NCBI GenBank assembly: GCA_003993805.1 | Contig: RSEF01000002.1 | Coordinates: 96,899,063 to 96,963,062, forward strand | Origin: Himantopus leucocephalus | Taxonomy: Eukaryota; Chordata; Aves; Charadriiformes; Recurvirostridae | Reading direction: 5' to 3' | DNA length: 64,000 nucleotides | In this document: piece after piece, positions 1 to 12,200 of the stretch | Layout of the letters: each line of letters begins with the position of its first letter | Numbering within the stretch: the first letter of the stretch is position 1 | Notes under the pieces: generated by a model | What the model saw: only the letters and a program-made list of their open reading frames with translations | What the model was told of the DNA's origin: nothing | Database searches by the model: none | Made by a program: the position numbers and the translations under genes

Positions 1-3000
1 GTTTTTTTTAAGACTATTTCTCTACTTTGTGATTAGTTTATGGGCAATATGTGGAACCAAAGAATCCAAAAAGAGGCTACTATGTAGCCCAGGATTAACA
101 CTTGACAAAAGTGACTTTTTACTGTGAAGGAAGCAGGTTTAGACATTTATGTGGAGTGCAGATGCTGCCCTCTGGCCCTGCAGTCATTATGGAGGATCAA
201 AAATACTATAAGAATGCAAGAAAACATACATAACAAAGTTGGTGTCCCCAAAAAGCACATGGAGATGATCATCAAGTGGCACGTTCTAGAAGACCTAAAA
301 AAACCCCCACACACACATTTTGAGAAGAGACAAGACTTGTAGTGGAATTGTATCCTTCACAAGTGTTCACAAGACCTCAAAACATATCCAAGTATGGTAA
401 TACCACTGCTAGATTAAAATAATTCCTGATAAAGGCAATGGGTAATATTACAGTATAAATCTGATATCAAATGGGATTTTTTTTCTTTATAGCTGAGTTG
501 AGCCCTAGCACATAAGCCACAGTGAGGCCAAGGACAAGCATTAAAACAGAAGTCAGGCAGCCGAAAGAAGATGGATACATTTCAGGGCAAAGGCTTCTGA
601 ACATAATATCCTAAAGGAATGTGTTAAATAAAAGTATGGGTGAACAAAAACGATGTAACAGTGTGAAAATACATAAAAGGCTCAGCATGAAAAGATGTGT
701 GTAATAATAAAATAATGGCAAACCCTTTTCACCAGGGGAGGGTAACTGCTGGAAGAATGAAGGAATTTGAAGAAATGTTTGAGGGCTTCATCCTGGGAAA
801 AAAAAAAGTTTTTTGCCTGCACAAACACCTAAATTCACTCAGTTCTTTCATAACTTGTGTCCTGAAGCAGAGTATGATGTGCTTGTTGCTCTGTGGGGCC
901 TAGGGGAAGTGATCCATGGAGTGGGTACAGTTGCTGTTCTCTGTAGACGTGGACACCCCCCACCCCACCCCCCGATAAAATGTTTTCTAAATTGACACAT
1001 CCTTAAAAACTATCTATGTAAAAAGAGAATATTTTCAGTGCTGCAGTTGGAGATATCCAGTAAGCAGTGCTCAATGCCCAATGTTTGTTTTTTAAAAAAT
1101 TATTCTTGATGCAGTGATAGAGGTCTGGCAAGTGTCCTGGGAGAAAGAGAAGGTGTACAAACACCTGTAAGTTTTCAGCAATCTGTTTGGAAAACATCAT
1201 TTCCTCAGTCTGCTGTATTAGTTACCATTGGCACCCAATGCATTTCGCAGTCAGGAATGATAGAAAGTTAGTCCTGCAGTGAGCACTAAGACCCATATAC
1301 AGAACCTTTTGATTTAGGGCAAAACTCTAGAAACGCTTTGCTACAAGATACAAAGGAGGCTTTGAGAAGAGATGGAGCTCTAAGCTGAAGTGAACCGAGG
1401 AAAGGTGTACACTGGCTCATGTAACACTATTCCCGTTCCTTGGAAGAGTGAAACGTGCTTTAAATGGACTTCAGATGAACAGTGAAGTTGATGCTATTAG
1501 GGCTTGTGCCGTAAGAATACATGTATAAATAATGCCTTAGAAATGTGGTAAAACTACAGGCAAAAAATAAAGCAGGAAAATTCATCTGGGAAGCACAGGG
1601 GGAAAAAAGTTCCCATGCACTGAAGTGATGTGAACAGAATTATTAGCCTTGGCTGCCCATCTGTTCTTTCACTTCTCTGAGAAAGCACTCCCTGAACATG
1701 CTGTCACTAAAAAGGTGACTATAAAATCGAATCCATTTGGTCTAGCCCTTGTCTAGTTTAATAAAGGCTGCTGCTGGGACATTAGGCTGTTTGCAGCAAA
1801 GTGTGGGTACAGCTACGCCACCACAGGGTTACGAAGATAGTAAAGCCCCTCCTGAAGAGGAAAATGGTGTCTAACGACAGTGTACTTCAGCTACAGATGG
1901 ACAAAGCAGTGCTTGGTTTGCTGCCTGCTACCCCTTCTATTTTTCTGCTCAGAGAACTGAAAATATGCATGTCAGAATGTTATGTTCCAACTGCAGGTGT
2001 ATACAGGCAGAGCAAAATGAAAACCTCATCATTTTGGTGTTCGGGAGAGACCCATAATTCATAAAAAACAATGCTGTGCCATGATGTTACAGAGCTGAAC
2101 GATTCTGTAGTGGAGAAACAGAAATAGTTTGAAATATTGTGTTGGAAAAGATAGCGTTCCTGATATCAATATTGCAGAGAAGTAGATGTTTTCTTCTCTG
2201 CGTTCAATAGGAGATGAATTAGTGGTCACTCTCACCCAACCAGCCATTTGGCTCAGTAAACTGTTAGAAAGAAAATAGCTACAGTGGGTAGCGTGTCATT
2301 GGGGTAGGAAGGGACCTGCTGCTTAGAAACAAGTCCCGTGGTCTCTACAGCCATTTTGGGCTGTCATTTTCCTAAAATGAGATGGAATGATGACTTATGC
2401 ATGATAATGTCATGGGAAATCTCAGATCATTGCTTTTTTCTTGGGAAAGGAAGATACAAGTAAAATACCTCAAACTGCCTTTGCAAGAGGTTTTTGGAAA
2501 TGGTTGTTGGGTGGTGTAGAAACTCTTGCAAGCTATAGCCAGTCAGTTAGATCTTAAACATTAATGAAATGTGCGTTTTCCAGGCTTCTGCCTTGAGATA
2601 AGGTATACTTTTCTCTGGTGGTCCCGATGAATGTTTCAGATTGGAATCGCTTAGACAGGAAAAGTTGCAGAGCATCCCAGCAGAATTACCAAGGGCTTCA
2701 TGTTGCAGCCATTTTGCAATGAGTGGTGAGTTAGTTCAGATCTCCTTAGGTGGAGAGTGGTTTAGAAGGATTATGCATGTAATGGAGTGGCTGTTGTAAA
2801 CCTGGGGCTCTCTGTAGATAAAAAGAGCAATCCCCTTGCTTTTGTGTCTAGCTCTCCATTCCGTTGCTTTGCTGCTTTTGCAACACGTGTGGTAAAAATA
2901 AAATGTTTCTCGTCAGAGAAAATGAAATATTTTGTTTTGCACCAAAATGAAAGTAGCTTTGCTTTTCCATATTGTTGAGGAGAAAGCAAACATGTTCTGA

Positions 3001-3769
3001 TCCGCTGCTGTCAAGCTGACTTTTTCATTTTGCTTAGTCAGGTCTTCATGTTCATTCTCCAAGCAGAAATCCATTGCTCCCCCAGCCCTGCTCTGCGTCT
3101 CTTAGTGATCAGCTGTTCCCCACTTATTTGCAGAATGAAGGGCAGAGCCTTAATATGTGCCCTGAGCCCTTCCAGGCCAGAGGGGAAGGGGCTGTGGCCG
3201 TCTGTGTGCTGCTGAACTCAGTGCAGTGTAAAGCAGCATCCACCTCTGTACGGACACTTTCTTGTAGTGGAGACAGGGTAGAGGGCAAAAGGAATAGCGT
3301 TGTACTTTCATTGAAATGTAATTAGACCAGCTGAATTGGAATAGGAAACATACAAGTTGAAATGAATGTATTCATAAGATTTTTAGTACTGGTTAATAGA
3401 ATTAATGTTATACCTTTGGTAAAATGACATGGATCTGATTGGAAACAAGTCGTAAGTCTATAAATATTCAGATCAGTAAAACTAAAACTTATGTTAACAC
3501 ATTCTGAGTGAGCAATCAGGAAGGGTAGAATAAATGTAGAGAATGTTTAAACTTACAATAGATGGCTGATCAGTGTTCAGCTTCTATTAGAGGATATGCC
3601 TTAAAATGTGACTACTGGAACATGGGGATACTGATTACCTGCTTTTTTTTCCCCGTATTTAACCCATGCCACACAGGTGACTTTAGAATGAACCTAAGCT
3701 TTGACAAGGATAAACTGCACTTTAATTAAACGCGACTGTTTCAACACTTCCACAAAGTAATTGATTTTG
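1..3769. other. Non-coding AT-rich region, no gene recognised
   Basis: No open frame exceeds 87 codons and none resembles a known protein. I see no CR1 tail and no RNA gene. The only local structure is a C-rich tract at about 954-973 (runs of 6, 4 and 6 C separated by single A). The rest looks like unique, old, unconstrained sequence. Confidence 0.6.
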
Positions 3770-4275
3770 TGTTAGAAAGGACCATTAGATCATTTAGTTC
3801 AAGCTGGCAAGGTAGCACAACCACTAGATCATTGCATGCATAGAGCTTAAAAACTCATAATCTGTTACACTCTTCCAGAAGGGTAGGTCCCCTGTTACAA
3901 ACTGTTCCAAAACTGTAAGAGATGATTCATTATTCTATCTCATTGTTAAAAAGTGGTGACTTAATTCTATTTGGATTTGTTCAGTGTTAGCTTTAAGTTA
4001 TGGGTTCTTCTTTTACTCTTCTCTACTAGATTAAAGAGCCTTTTAAAGACCTGATGGTTTGTCGCAATGAATCTACCCATTCACTCTAATGAAGTCACTA
4101 CTTGATCTTCTTTTGGTAAAATAAACCAATGGCACTTCTGAATTCATTTAATATAAGGCTTAGTTCAGTCTAAATCACTTTTGCACTTCCTCTGTATATA
4201 TATATAATTATATATATCATTTCTGGGACTAGAATTACAGTATCTTCATTGTAGTTCTCATCAATGACATGAAGA
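3770..4275 (-). repeat. Ancient amniote-type CR1 LINE relic, 3' part, antisense
   Basis: Read on the + strand, this is the reverse complement of a CR1 3' region. It opens with a GTTAGAAAGGACCATTAGAT-like word at 3771, the antisense of the CR1 3' end (the usual 'ggaccNtNagatcatNtagt' pattern). At 4022-4040 it has CTACTAGATTAAAGAGCC, at 4091-4112 a GAAGTCACTACTTGATCTTC-like word, and at 4221-4270 a stretch resembling the antisense of the CR1 coding strand (ACAGTATC...TCTCATCAATG). The order and spacing fit the old CR1 subfamily shared by turtles, crocodiles and birds. It is heavily diverged and has no intact frame. A (TA)n microsatellite has grown inside it. Assignment is from memory of the family pattern; a RepeatMasker run with an amniote CR1/L3 library would settle it. 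Confidence 0.7.
4195..4217. repeat. (TA)n microsatellite inside the CR1 relic
   Basis: An almost pure alternating TA tract with one AATT interruption. It interrupts the alignable part of the surrounding ancient CR1 relic, so it arose after that insertion. Confidence 0.9.
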
Positions 4276-4329
4276 GGTAAAGTGTATCTTAGTATTACAT
4301 ACTGCTATTCTGTTTACATACATTCACAG

Positions 4330-5075
4330 TAGCCTTTTGTGTGGCAGAGCTGGGCTGGGAGTTTGTGTTCAGCTTCAGATGAGGTTCCTCTCTGCCATTT
4401 CTGCATCTTCTTGAGGTCTCTTTGGATGGCAGGACACCTATCTGATGCCTCAGCCACTCCTCCCAATTTTTATCATCAGCCTCACAGTGACATTAGCCAG
4501 CTCCCTCAGCACTCGTGCGTACACCCCATGAGGACCCATGGACTTGTGTATGTCCAATTTCCCTAACTTGATCTTCCCCCACCGAGGGTAACTCTTCCTT
4601 AATCCAGACTTTCCCACTGGTCTCAGGGGTCTAGGATTTCTGAAGGCAAGTCTTATGAGTGAAGACCGAGGTGAAGTACCTTGGCCTTTTCCCATGTCCA
4701 TTGTCACCAGGTTCCCTGCCCCATTCAGCATCAGGCCTACTTTTTTCACCTATTATTCCTTTTACTGTTGCTAGGCCTGTGGAAGCCCTTCTTATTGCCC
4801 TTCATGTCGCTTACTAGATTTGACTTCAGGTGGGCTTTGGCTTTCCTAATCCCATCCTTGTGCACTCAGACAGTATCTATATATTTCTCCTGGATGACCT
4901 GACCCTGCATCCCGCTCTTGCATGCTTCCTTTTTGTGGTTAAGTTTAGTCAGGAGCTCCATGTTTATCTATGTGGGCCTCCTGCCACCTTTGCCTGACTT
5001 CCTATATGTGGGGATGGACCATTCTTGAGCCTGGAGGATGAGTTCCTTGAAGAACAACCATTCTGAAAGCATTTG
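4330..5075 (-). repeat. CR1 LINE ORF2 fragment with internal deletion, antisense
   Basis: The minus strand encodes recognisable pieces of the CR1 ORF2 protein from the linker upstream of and entering the reverse transcriptase. Around 4800-4770 is a VSD-KGNKKGF-like stretch. At 4735-4700 is LLN-AGNLVT-like sequence. At about 4560-4480 is the CR1 hallmark LDIHKSMGP-G followed by RVLRELA. Directly after this, at about 4478, the sequence changes to the DTKLGG-ADTP-like stretch and the AE-NLM-like end that in CR1 lie several hundred residues further on. The catalytic RT palm is therefore missing. Frameshifts and stops break the rest. The copy is also 5'- and 3'-truncated: no octamer tail is seen below 4330. 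It is a dead non-LTR retrotransposon fragment; CR1 is not a virus. Confidence 0.85.
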
Positions 5076-8000
5076 TAAGTTTGGTTGCAAACTGCAAAGG
5101 AGAGCCTTGGAACTGCTAATAGTACAGGAATAGAACCGTTTTAAAGTTAGGTGCTGTCAATTTCTGGGTTAAGTGGAAATACTACAGAAATATTATTTCC
5201 TTTCGTTTCTGTCTGCACACAGAACTATAGAGGTGTGAAGAAAAAAGTAAACTGAAAGGATTTGGAGAAGCAGATCCAAACTTATCTGTGAAGTTTTGGC
5301 TTTGAACAAAAGGCATGGAAGTGTAGGGTAGCTGGAAATTTAATTGGACCGTAGAAAATCATCTTTGATCTTACTGAGTTTCTCTAGGTATGATGTAATT
5401 CCTGACAGGCATCCAGGTCAATGAATATGCCTTCAATTCAAACAAATGCAGCTTTCTAAGATACAAGATAACTTCCATGTTGTATAATAACATAGTTGAT
5501 GCTTCCAATTGCCATTGTCCCTATCAAGCAATCATTTCCTGTTTTGCAGATCTATATAAGACAACATGCAAAACTGCATTTCACTTTGCATTAATAGGAA
5601 AGATAACATATTTTACATGTTGTTGCGTTTTCAGAGATAGCAAGGGAAGAATAACCTCTAACATTTTGCCTTCTTATGATGGTCCTCAGTGCTCAGCTGC
5701 TGAAGTTTGGGAAGGGAGGTTTTTGATAATTTCTCTTTTTTAAAAATTGACTGCACTATGCTTTGACATCACTTCCATGGAGACAGATTAGAAGTATCAA
5801 ATATTCCAGTCCTGCAATATAGCAAGGAAAAAAAAGGTTTTTTTTTAAGAAAAAAAATGTACACGTTTTATAGTAAGATTTCAATTTTAATAAATAAATG
5901 TATTCAATAAAGAAACTCGAAAATAGAAAAACTTCTGTAAGTGTATTACATTTAGATACCGTATATACCTGAGAAGCATGTATGCTTCAGTGAAAATGTT
6001 AGGAGTTTAGGGATACGAATGCATGAGAAAGTTCACTTGGGGTATGCTGTTTCAGCTCAGGCTCACTCTTTGGTTGAAGGTTTATGCTGGTTCAAAACAT
6101 TTCCTATTTGTCTTTTCCATGAATTTCCATTCTTGTAAGTATACTGGCTTTATAATAGCAATGGCTAGAAGACAGCCAGCTCTATCATTATTCAAATATG
6201 AAAGTTGCATAAGGAGAACAGGATACACCAGTAAGAGGAGGTAATGGTCTGTTTTGTTTTATCTGATTGTTTTAGCACCTTGCAATTTCCTCAGCCGTCA
6301 GACTAGCCAAAAAAGTGTGAGTCTGAAAATCAGAAAAAGATGGGGAAGTAATTTGATGCTGTCGGTCTTATATATTTTGGCAACAGACTGTGAAAATGTG
6401 CAAGAATGTTTGCAAGTGGTTTGAATGAGTATGTGGAAAGATGTGGATCTGAGGTACCTTTTTAAAAATAAAATAAAACACTCTTAACACAAGAAGAGCT
6501 TTTTATGTTTCCCTGGTGTGAAAATTATTAGCAGCTACAGGCAGTCCCCATCTGGGATTTTGGAGCCTACTGTCTGGTCTTTCAATCACATTAGTTGGTG
6601 ATACTAGAAGGAACGAGTGATACTTGGAGGAGCTGTGCGTAGCTTATGACAACAAAAGACTGAATCGGCAACATGTGGCTAACAGCTCACAGACATCTGG
6701 TATAAGCCATTTTCCCAAGGAATTAATTTTTGTTGAATATATATTCCAAATCTTTCCTTCTCTAACATAGCCACTTGCAGGAAATTAGATGAAGAAAAAA
6801 TAAATACTGTATCAAAGTTTCAACGTTAACTTGACAGGAAAGGAAAAACGCTGTGTTTGGCCTTTTTAATTTTGCTTTGTACTGTCTGAAGAAGGACTGA
6901 TGATCTATTGGTTCTGGGATTTTTTGGGGGGAGGTAGAGATGAGAAAGATTAGGTTTTTTCCTGCTCTATTTTTATCCTTAAAAGTATTGGGGATGTTGT
7001 GGCATGATTAACTGATGTGATCCCATGGCTTCATGTTGTTCCTGTGGAATGAAGCAGCTGTAAGTCTGGTGAATCCCCCCCACCCCCCAAAAAAATACAA
7101 ATCCTGGTGGACAATATTCCCTTGTTAGTGGATTTCTCCAGTGGTGTGGAGCTGACACAGTATTTCCAGTCCTGCCTTCTTTCTAGCCGGGGCTTGAAGA
7201 AGTGAAAGCGGACAGACAGAACACAGGTGCCACTGTATCTTGTTCAGGCATTGACTATTGTAACTCATGAAGAAGGTTGTAAATTATAGTACATTGAATG
7301 GGCAGACAATTTCACTTCCCTCCTTTGTTTTGCTAGTGCTTTCCCTAGGAGGATATATGGAAGTGATATGGGAGGCTGGGATTTTATCTGTAACTAAAGG
7401 GATGGGAAAGTTAAATATTTAACAAGAGAATTTTCTTTTATGTAACAGTAGTAGACTTGTTTTGACTAAGCAATTGTGTTCAATTTGTATGTAGCTCAAA
7501 AATTGCTGCTTCAGTTTCAGATGTAAAAAGCAGCTTGTTTGTTTGACAGGCTGTTTGGACTTTAAAATCATCATATTTTACCTCCAGTATTGATTATTCA
7601 ACAAACAGACACATAAAGGAGAGACAGAGAGAGGTTTGAAACAGCCTGGATTATACATTAGGACCTATCCACATGTCCCTGTTTGGCTGCAGTTGTGCTG
7701 GCCCAAAAGTTAGCCCCAGCAGTCCGTCACTGTCCTCTGCTCGAGGTCGCCATCTTCTGTGATCCACTGGCTGACCTGTGTGTGCCCACTCACTGAATTG
7801 TTCTTTAATTAAAATTATATGGGCTATGCTAAACGGTAGCCTTGAGATCGTGATTTTCGCTATTGAGCACATTTAACTCATGCAGTCACTCACAGGAAAA
7901 TTTTATGTGGCAGATCAGAGAAGGTAGTGTCCTTTGAACACATCTGTACAGTCAGATGTAGTCCAGGTCTATCTATTAGTAGCCAGCTTGAATCTCAACC

Positions 8001-8784
8001 CATGTAGATGTGGCAGTGTGCTTATGTCCAGCTATATTTATCTTGTGTCCAGCAACACATACTACTAGAGCTATAGTGCCACAGCTACCCAGCTTCTCTG
8101 GGTCTTTCTTATAACGGTTCTTTTAGTAAGTGACCACTGAGCAGGGAAGGAGCTAGGGGATTGCATGAGCCACCTAGGAGTTATACGTGCAATTTCCATT
8201 TGGAGTGCAGCCTGGTGTTTGCTTTGTCCATGCTATTACTTAGGTTTCTAAAGCATTTTGTTTCTTGCCTTCTTGATAAAAGCAGTCCTCCCTTTGTATG
8301 TACCCAGAATTACAAAGTTCCCATTCAGACATATGGTGTCATAGCTCTTTTTAATACTTCTAGGTGTTTAATACAGTATTCCCTTAGCAACTTAGGTTAT
8401 ATGTTTGAAGGATCAGAGTGTCACTGCCTGTCCCATTGTTCCACTGTGAAATGAGTAGGTTAGGCTCCTAACTGGTGATGCTTCATTTAAAGAAGTATTG
8501 GGTAGGAGCCAGTTGCCCAAACGTGAGCTTTCATTGCCATTTCTTATGCCTTCAACAGCTGACTTTCAGTTGGTCTCCAGAGAAGTACAGATCTCTTTTG
8601 CTCCCTGGGCTGTATCTGCCATGCTGATGTCTCGGATACCTAAGATGTCTGAAACAGCACTTGTTGCCTTCGTTTAGCAGCAGACGTTCACCGATAAGGT
8701 CAGTGACTTCAAAGGCAGTAGGTATGTCTCAATGTTAAGTAAACTGGATGTTCTCTGAACAAGGAAAAGGACTTTAAGAAGATT
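5076..8784. other. Non-coding region, no gene recognised
   Basis: Mostly AT-rich unique sequence. It holds a short A/T homopolymer cluster at about 5827-5858 and a C-run followed by an A-run at 7075-7095. Short open frames here show no family resemblance. I see no RNA gene and no clear transposon. Confidence 0.6.
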
Positions 8785-9232
8785 TGAGGAACGTTTGAGG
8801 AGTCGTTTGAGTCGTTTGAGGAATGACTGAGGGAACTGGGGCTGTTTAGCCTGGAGAAGAGGAGGCTGAGGGGAGACCTTATCCCTCTCTACAACTACCT
8901 GAAAGGAGGTTGTAGAGAGATGGGGACTGACCTCTTCTCCCTAGTGACAAGTGATAGGACGAGAGGTAATGGGTTCAAGTTAAGCCAGGCGAGGTTTAGG
9001 TTGGATATTAGGAAAAATTTCTTCACTGCAAGGGTTATCCAACATTGGAATAGGCTGCCCCATGAGGTGGTGGATTCTCCATCCCTGGAGGTGTTTAAAA
9101 AAAGGGTAGACGTGGTACTTGGGGATATGGTTTAGAAGTGGTTTTGTCAGGTTAGGTTAATGGTTGCACTTGATGATCTCAAAGGTCCCTTCCAACCTTA
9201 ACAATTCTATGATTCTATGATTCTAAGATCTG
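8785..9232 (+). repeat. CR1 LINE, 5'-truncated copy with intact ORF2 C-terminus
   Basis: A typical avian CR1 3' segment in sense orientation. The frame is open from about 8830 to the natural stop at 9133-9135. It encodes the CR1 ORF2 C-terminus: [19 protein letters not shown], then [33 protein letters not shown] and [13 protein letters not shown]. This is followed by the 3'UTR CCCTTCCAACC at about 9186 and ATTCTATG octamers ending near 9230. The low decay of the frame makes it one of the younger insertions here. The 5' junction near 8785 carries a small tandem expansion of a CGTTTGAG unit (8792, 8804, 8813). CR1 inserts by target-primed reverse transcription and normally leaves little or no target-site duplication; none is obvious. 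Confidence 0.95.
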
Positions 9233-12200
9233 CTCAAAAGTCTGATATGATGTATTTATGTTTGTTTCAATGGCAATGTAGGAATGAACTAAATAGTAAT
9301 GTAGGAGATCAGGAATAAAATAAAGCAAGAAAAGAAAAATTGAAATGGACAAAGAATTTAAGTAGAAGATTGAAGGAAATGTAAAAGGTAATTCATAAAC
9401 TTCAAGGAAAACGCCTATTTTTCTGCAGGAATTCTATTAGCAATGAGAAAAATTATTAAATTAATGAAGACTCATAAATTACTTAAATTCTGAAACCTTT
9501 TAAAACTCTGTCTTTAATAAGAAAAATTTAAAAAATTGCATCCTCAGAAATTTGTGTAACTTGAGGTTTATACTATTTGGAGAATAACGTCATTAAAATT
9601 ACCCAAACATGCAGAAGATAGACTGGAGGATTTTAATTGGCCTTTTCTATCTCTTAATTCTTTAGCCTTATGACCAGAAAATAATTGATAAAGGGCAAGA
9701 AAATGATGGGAGGTATATTCAAGTATATAATCTACCCCTCTAAATAATCACTTAAGGAGATAGCAGATAAAACCTATCACATAATCCTCTGACAATTGTT
9801 TCAGAAGCCCTGGGGACTGCAAATACACTGAAAACAAACCCAGTGTAATGTTAGTCTTTAGGAAGTGCCATCCCAAGGAAGTTCATTGATGAGGTGGAAA
9901 GCACTGAGCCTTGCACAGATACAAGCAGCTCTCCAGACAGCTCTGGTTCCCATGGATGGTCCATCACAGAGAATGTAGCTGGCTTGAAATCTGTGCTGCT
10001 GAAGAGAGCCATCCCTGTTCATGTCTTCCACACCTCTTGTCTCCTGCTCGGATTAGACAAGTATATCATTGTCTGCAGGCCCAAGAGCACAGATGCGAGG
10101 TTCTAGTGGTCTGCCATAGGTTTAAAAGCTTGCACTGGCAGAGAGATGGCCGGGAGAAGTGAAGGTGTTTCTGTCTTGGATTTCAGGGATTCTGGGAGCC
10201 ATGAAGTAATGTTTACAGTGGTAAATGGACTGGAGGCAATATTGAAGTGAAACCCCAAAACACGTAATTGCCAGGGTCAGGGAACACAAAGGCCTCTTTT
10301 GCTGCTTCCTGGCTAGTGACACTGTGCAGCTCCAGATGTTGCAGGCACATGTGTGTAGCTCCTTCAGAATGCACACTGGCATCTTATGACCTCTTTTGCA
10401 GATATTTCATATTTTTCTCTTTGAAGTTGCATTTCTTGATGCTTCTTTAATAGCTGGCAGCTGTGAGTTCCCAGTCCATTCCCCTGTATTGCTACCATGA
10501 TATCTTCCTGGTAGCAAAATTTCAGCCCAGCTCCCTGCAGAGGTCTACCAGGTCTGACGTCTCCACCAGTCCACAGGCTGCTCTGGTTTACCATTTTTCA
10601 TGGTTATTACTTTACTTTTTTTTTTCTTTTTTTGTAATAAACAAATGGTCATAGTTGACTCATCAGAAGGCTACATTGCAGCTCAACAGACTGGGATTTT
10701 ACACTATGCCATCAAGGGGATATTCTGTTTTTACAAGGTCTTTTGGAATTTAGGAAGGTGCAAGGACAGCGCTGAAGGACTGTCCTAGGTAGAGGATTTT
10801 AATCTGACATGATTCATGATCATATTGTCCGTGTTTCTTATGTATCTCTGTGTGTCTCTCAAGGGAACGGTTTGGTTTTTTCCACACTGGAGCTCAGGAA
10901 TAAATTATTATGTGTGTGTTGAAGGTGGATGTGGGATTAGGCCACTCCAGCAAACCAGGGAGTAAAGCAAACTGGCAGATTTTGTTAAGTTTACCTGTGA
11001 ACTTGGATCTCTTTCTGAAGAAATGACAAAGGCAGCAGTTCTCCTGTTGCCCACGATGTGTTCTGACTTACATGGAAATAGAATTAGACTGAAGAAATTA
11101 AATTCTCTCCTCTGACAATCAATCAAAGATGCTGATTAACTCCATCTTTTACAAAAGCTGAGCGCTAGAATATAGTCATGTGATGATGAGTTATGAAGGT
11201 GATAAATTCTCCTATGTTTATATACAAAAATGTTTCCTGGGCAACATAAAAATATGCTGCATCACAGGTCTGCTTTATGATGCATGACTTTTATGGATTA
11301 TAGTACATTTTTAGTTTTGTGGAGTTGATCTTTAATTACTGTCTTCTACAGAAAACAATTACATGGGAAACGTCAAACAGCATTCTTTCTAAATACTGTA
11401 ATTTTATGGAAGTCCTTATAAAATGCTTTTGGGAACAACTATGAGTTAATAATTTAATGGGAAAGGTGAATAACTTTAGCAGAGATAAATAACTTCACCG
11501 GTGATGTGTGAATGTGCACTTGCAATTAGGTTGATCAATGTCTGTTATTAATGAACATATAAGTAAGCAAAATACTTCTGTGGCTTTGTTTAATACGGCC
11601 GTAGAGAGCAAAAATGGCTAAACCTAATTTTCCACTTTGTGTTAATTTTCCACTTTGTCTGTGACTATTATAGAAAGTAAATGGTATGTGATTAAAGCGC
11701 TTGTGGTACACCCCCTCTCCCCCCAATTATATTTTTGCTTTTATCTTCATGAATATTGATCTTTTTTTTCCCCCATTTGAATAAGCAAAGGTAACAAGAT
11801 GAAAAATGTCACTACCTAACCCGTTCAATTTGCTTGTCTACTAACAAGTTCTTTCCACCTTCTTAGAAGAACTTTGTACGAAGTGATAACATGAATTATT
11901 TACTCTTTCAATAATCCTTCCAACTCCTCTTTTCCTGTCTTTTTTTTTTTTTGCCTTAGCATCCTACGGTACTTATTCACAACCTATGAGCTTTTAGGTG
12001 CCAGGAATACGTGTGTGGGTGAAGACTGCCTGACAGAGTGAGTCTAGAGTTTATGGCTAGGGTAGGGGACAGCGGCAGCAGAAACAGCCAAATATTTTGT
12101 CCTAAAGGAAAAAAAAATCTCTGTCCCAGAGCTTGAAATATTTTTTTTTGTTGGATTCTGTGTGGTTAACCAGGTCTTATTTTTCTGATTTCACAAGATG

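Noticed and set aside
4450..4749. 99-codon minus-strand frame as a possible gene
   Set aside because: It is a piece of CR1 ORF2, part of a dead retrotransposon fragment.
8920..9135. 71-codon + strand frame as a possible small gene
   Set aside because: It is the C-terminus of CR1 ORF2.
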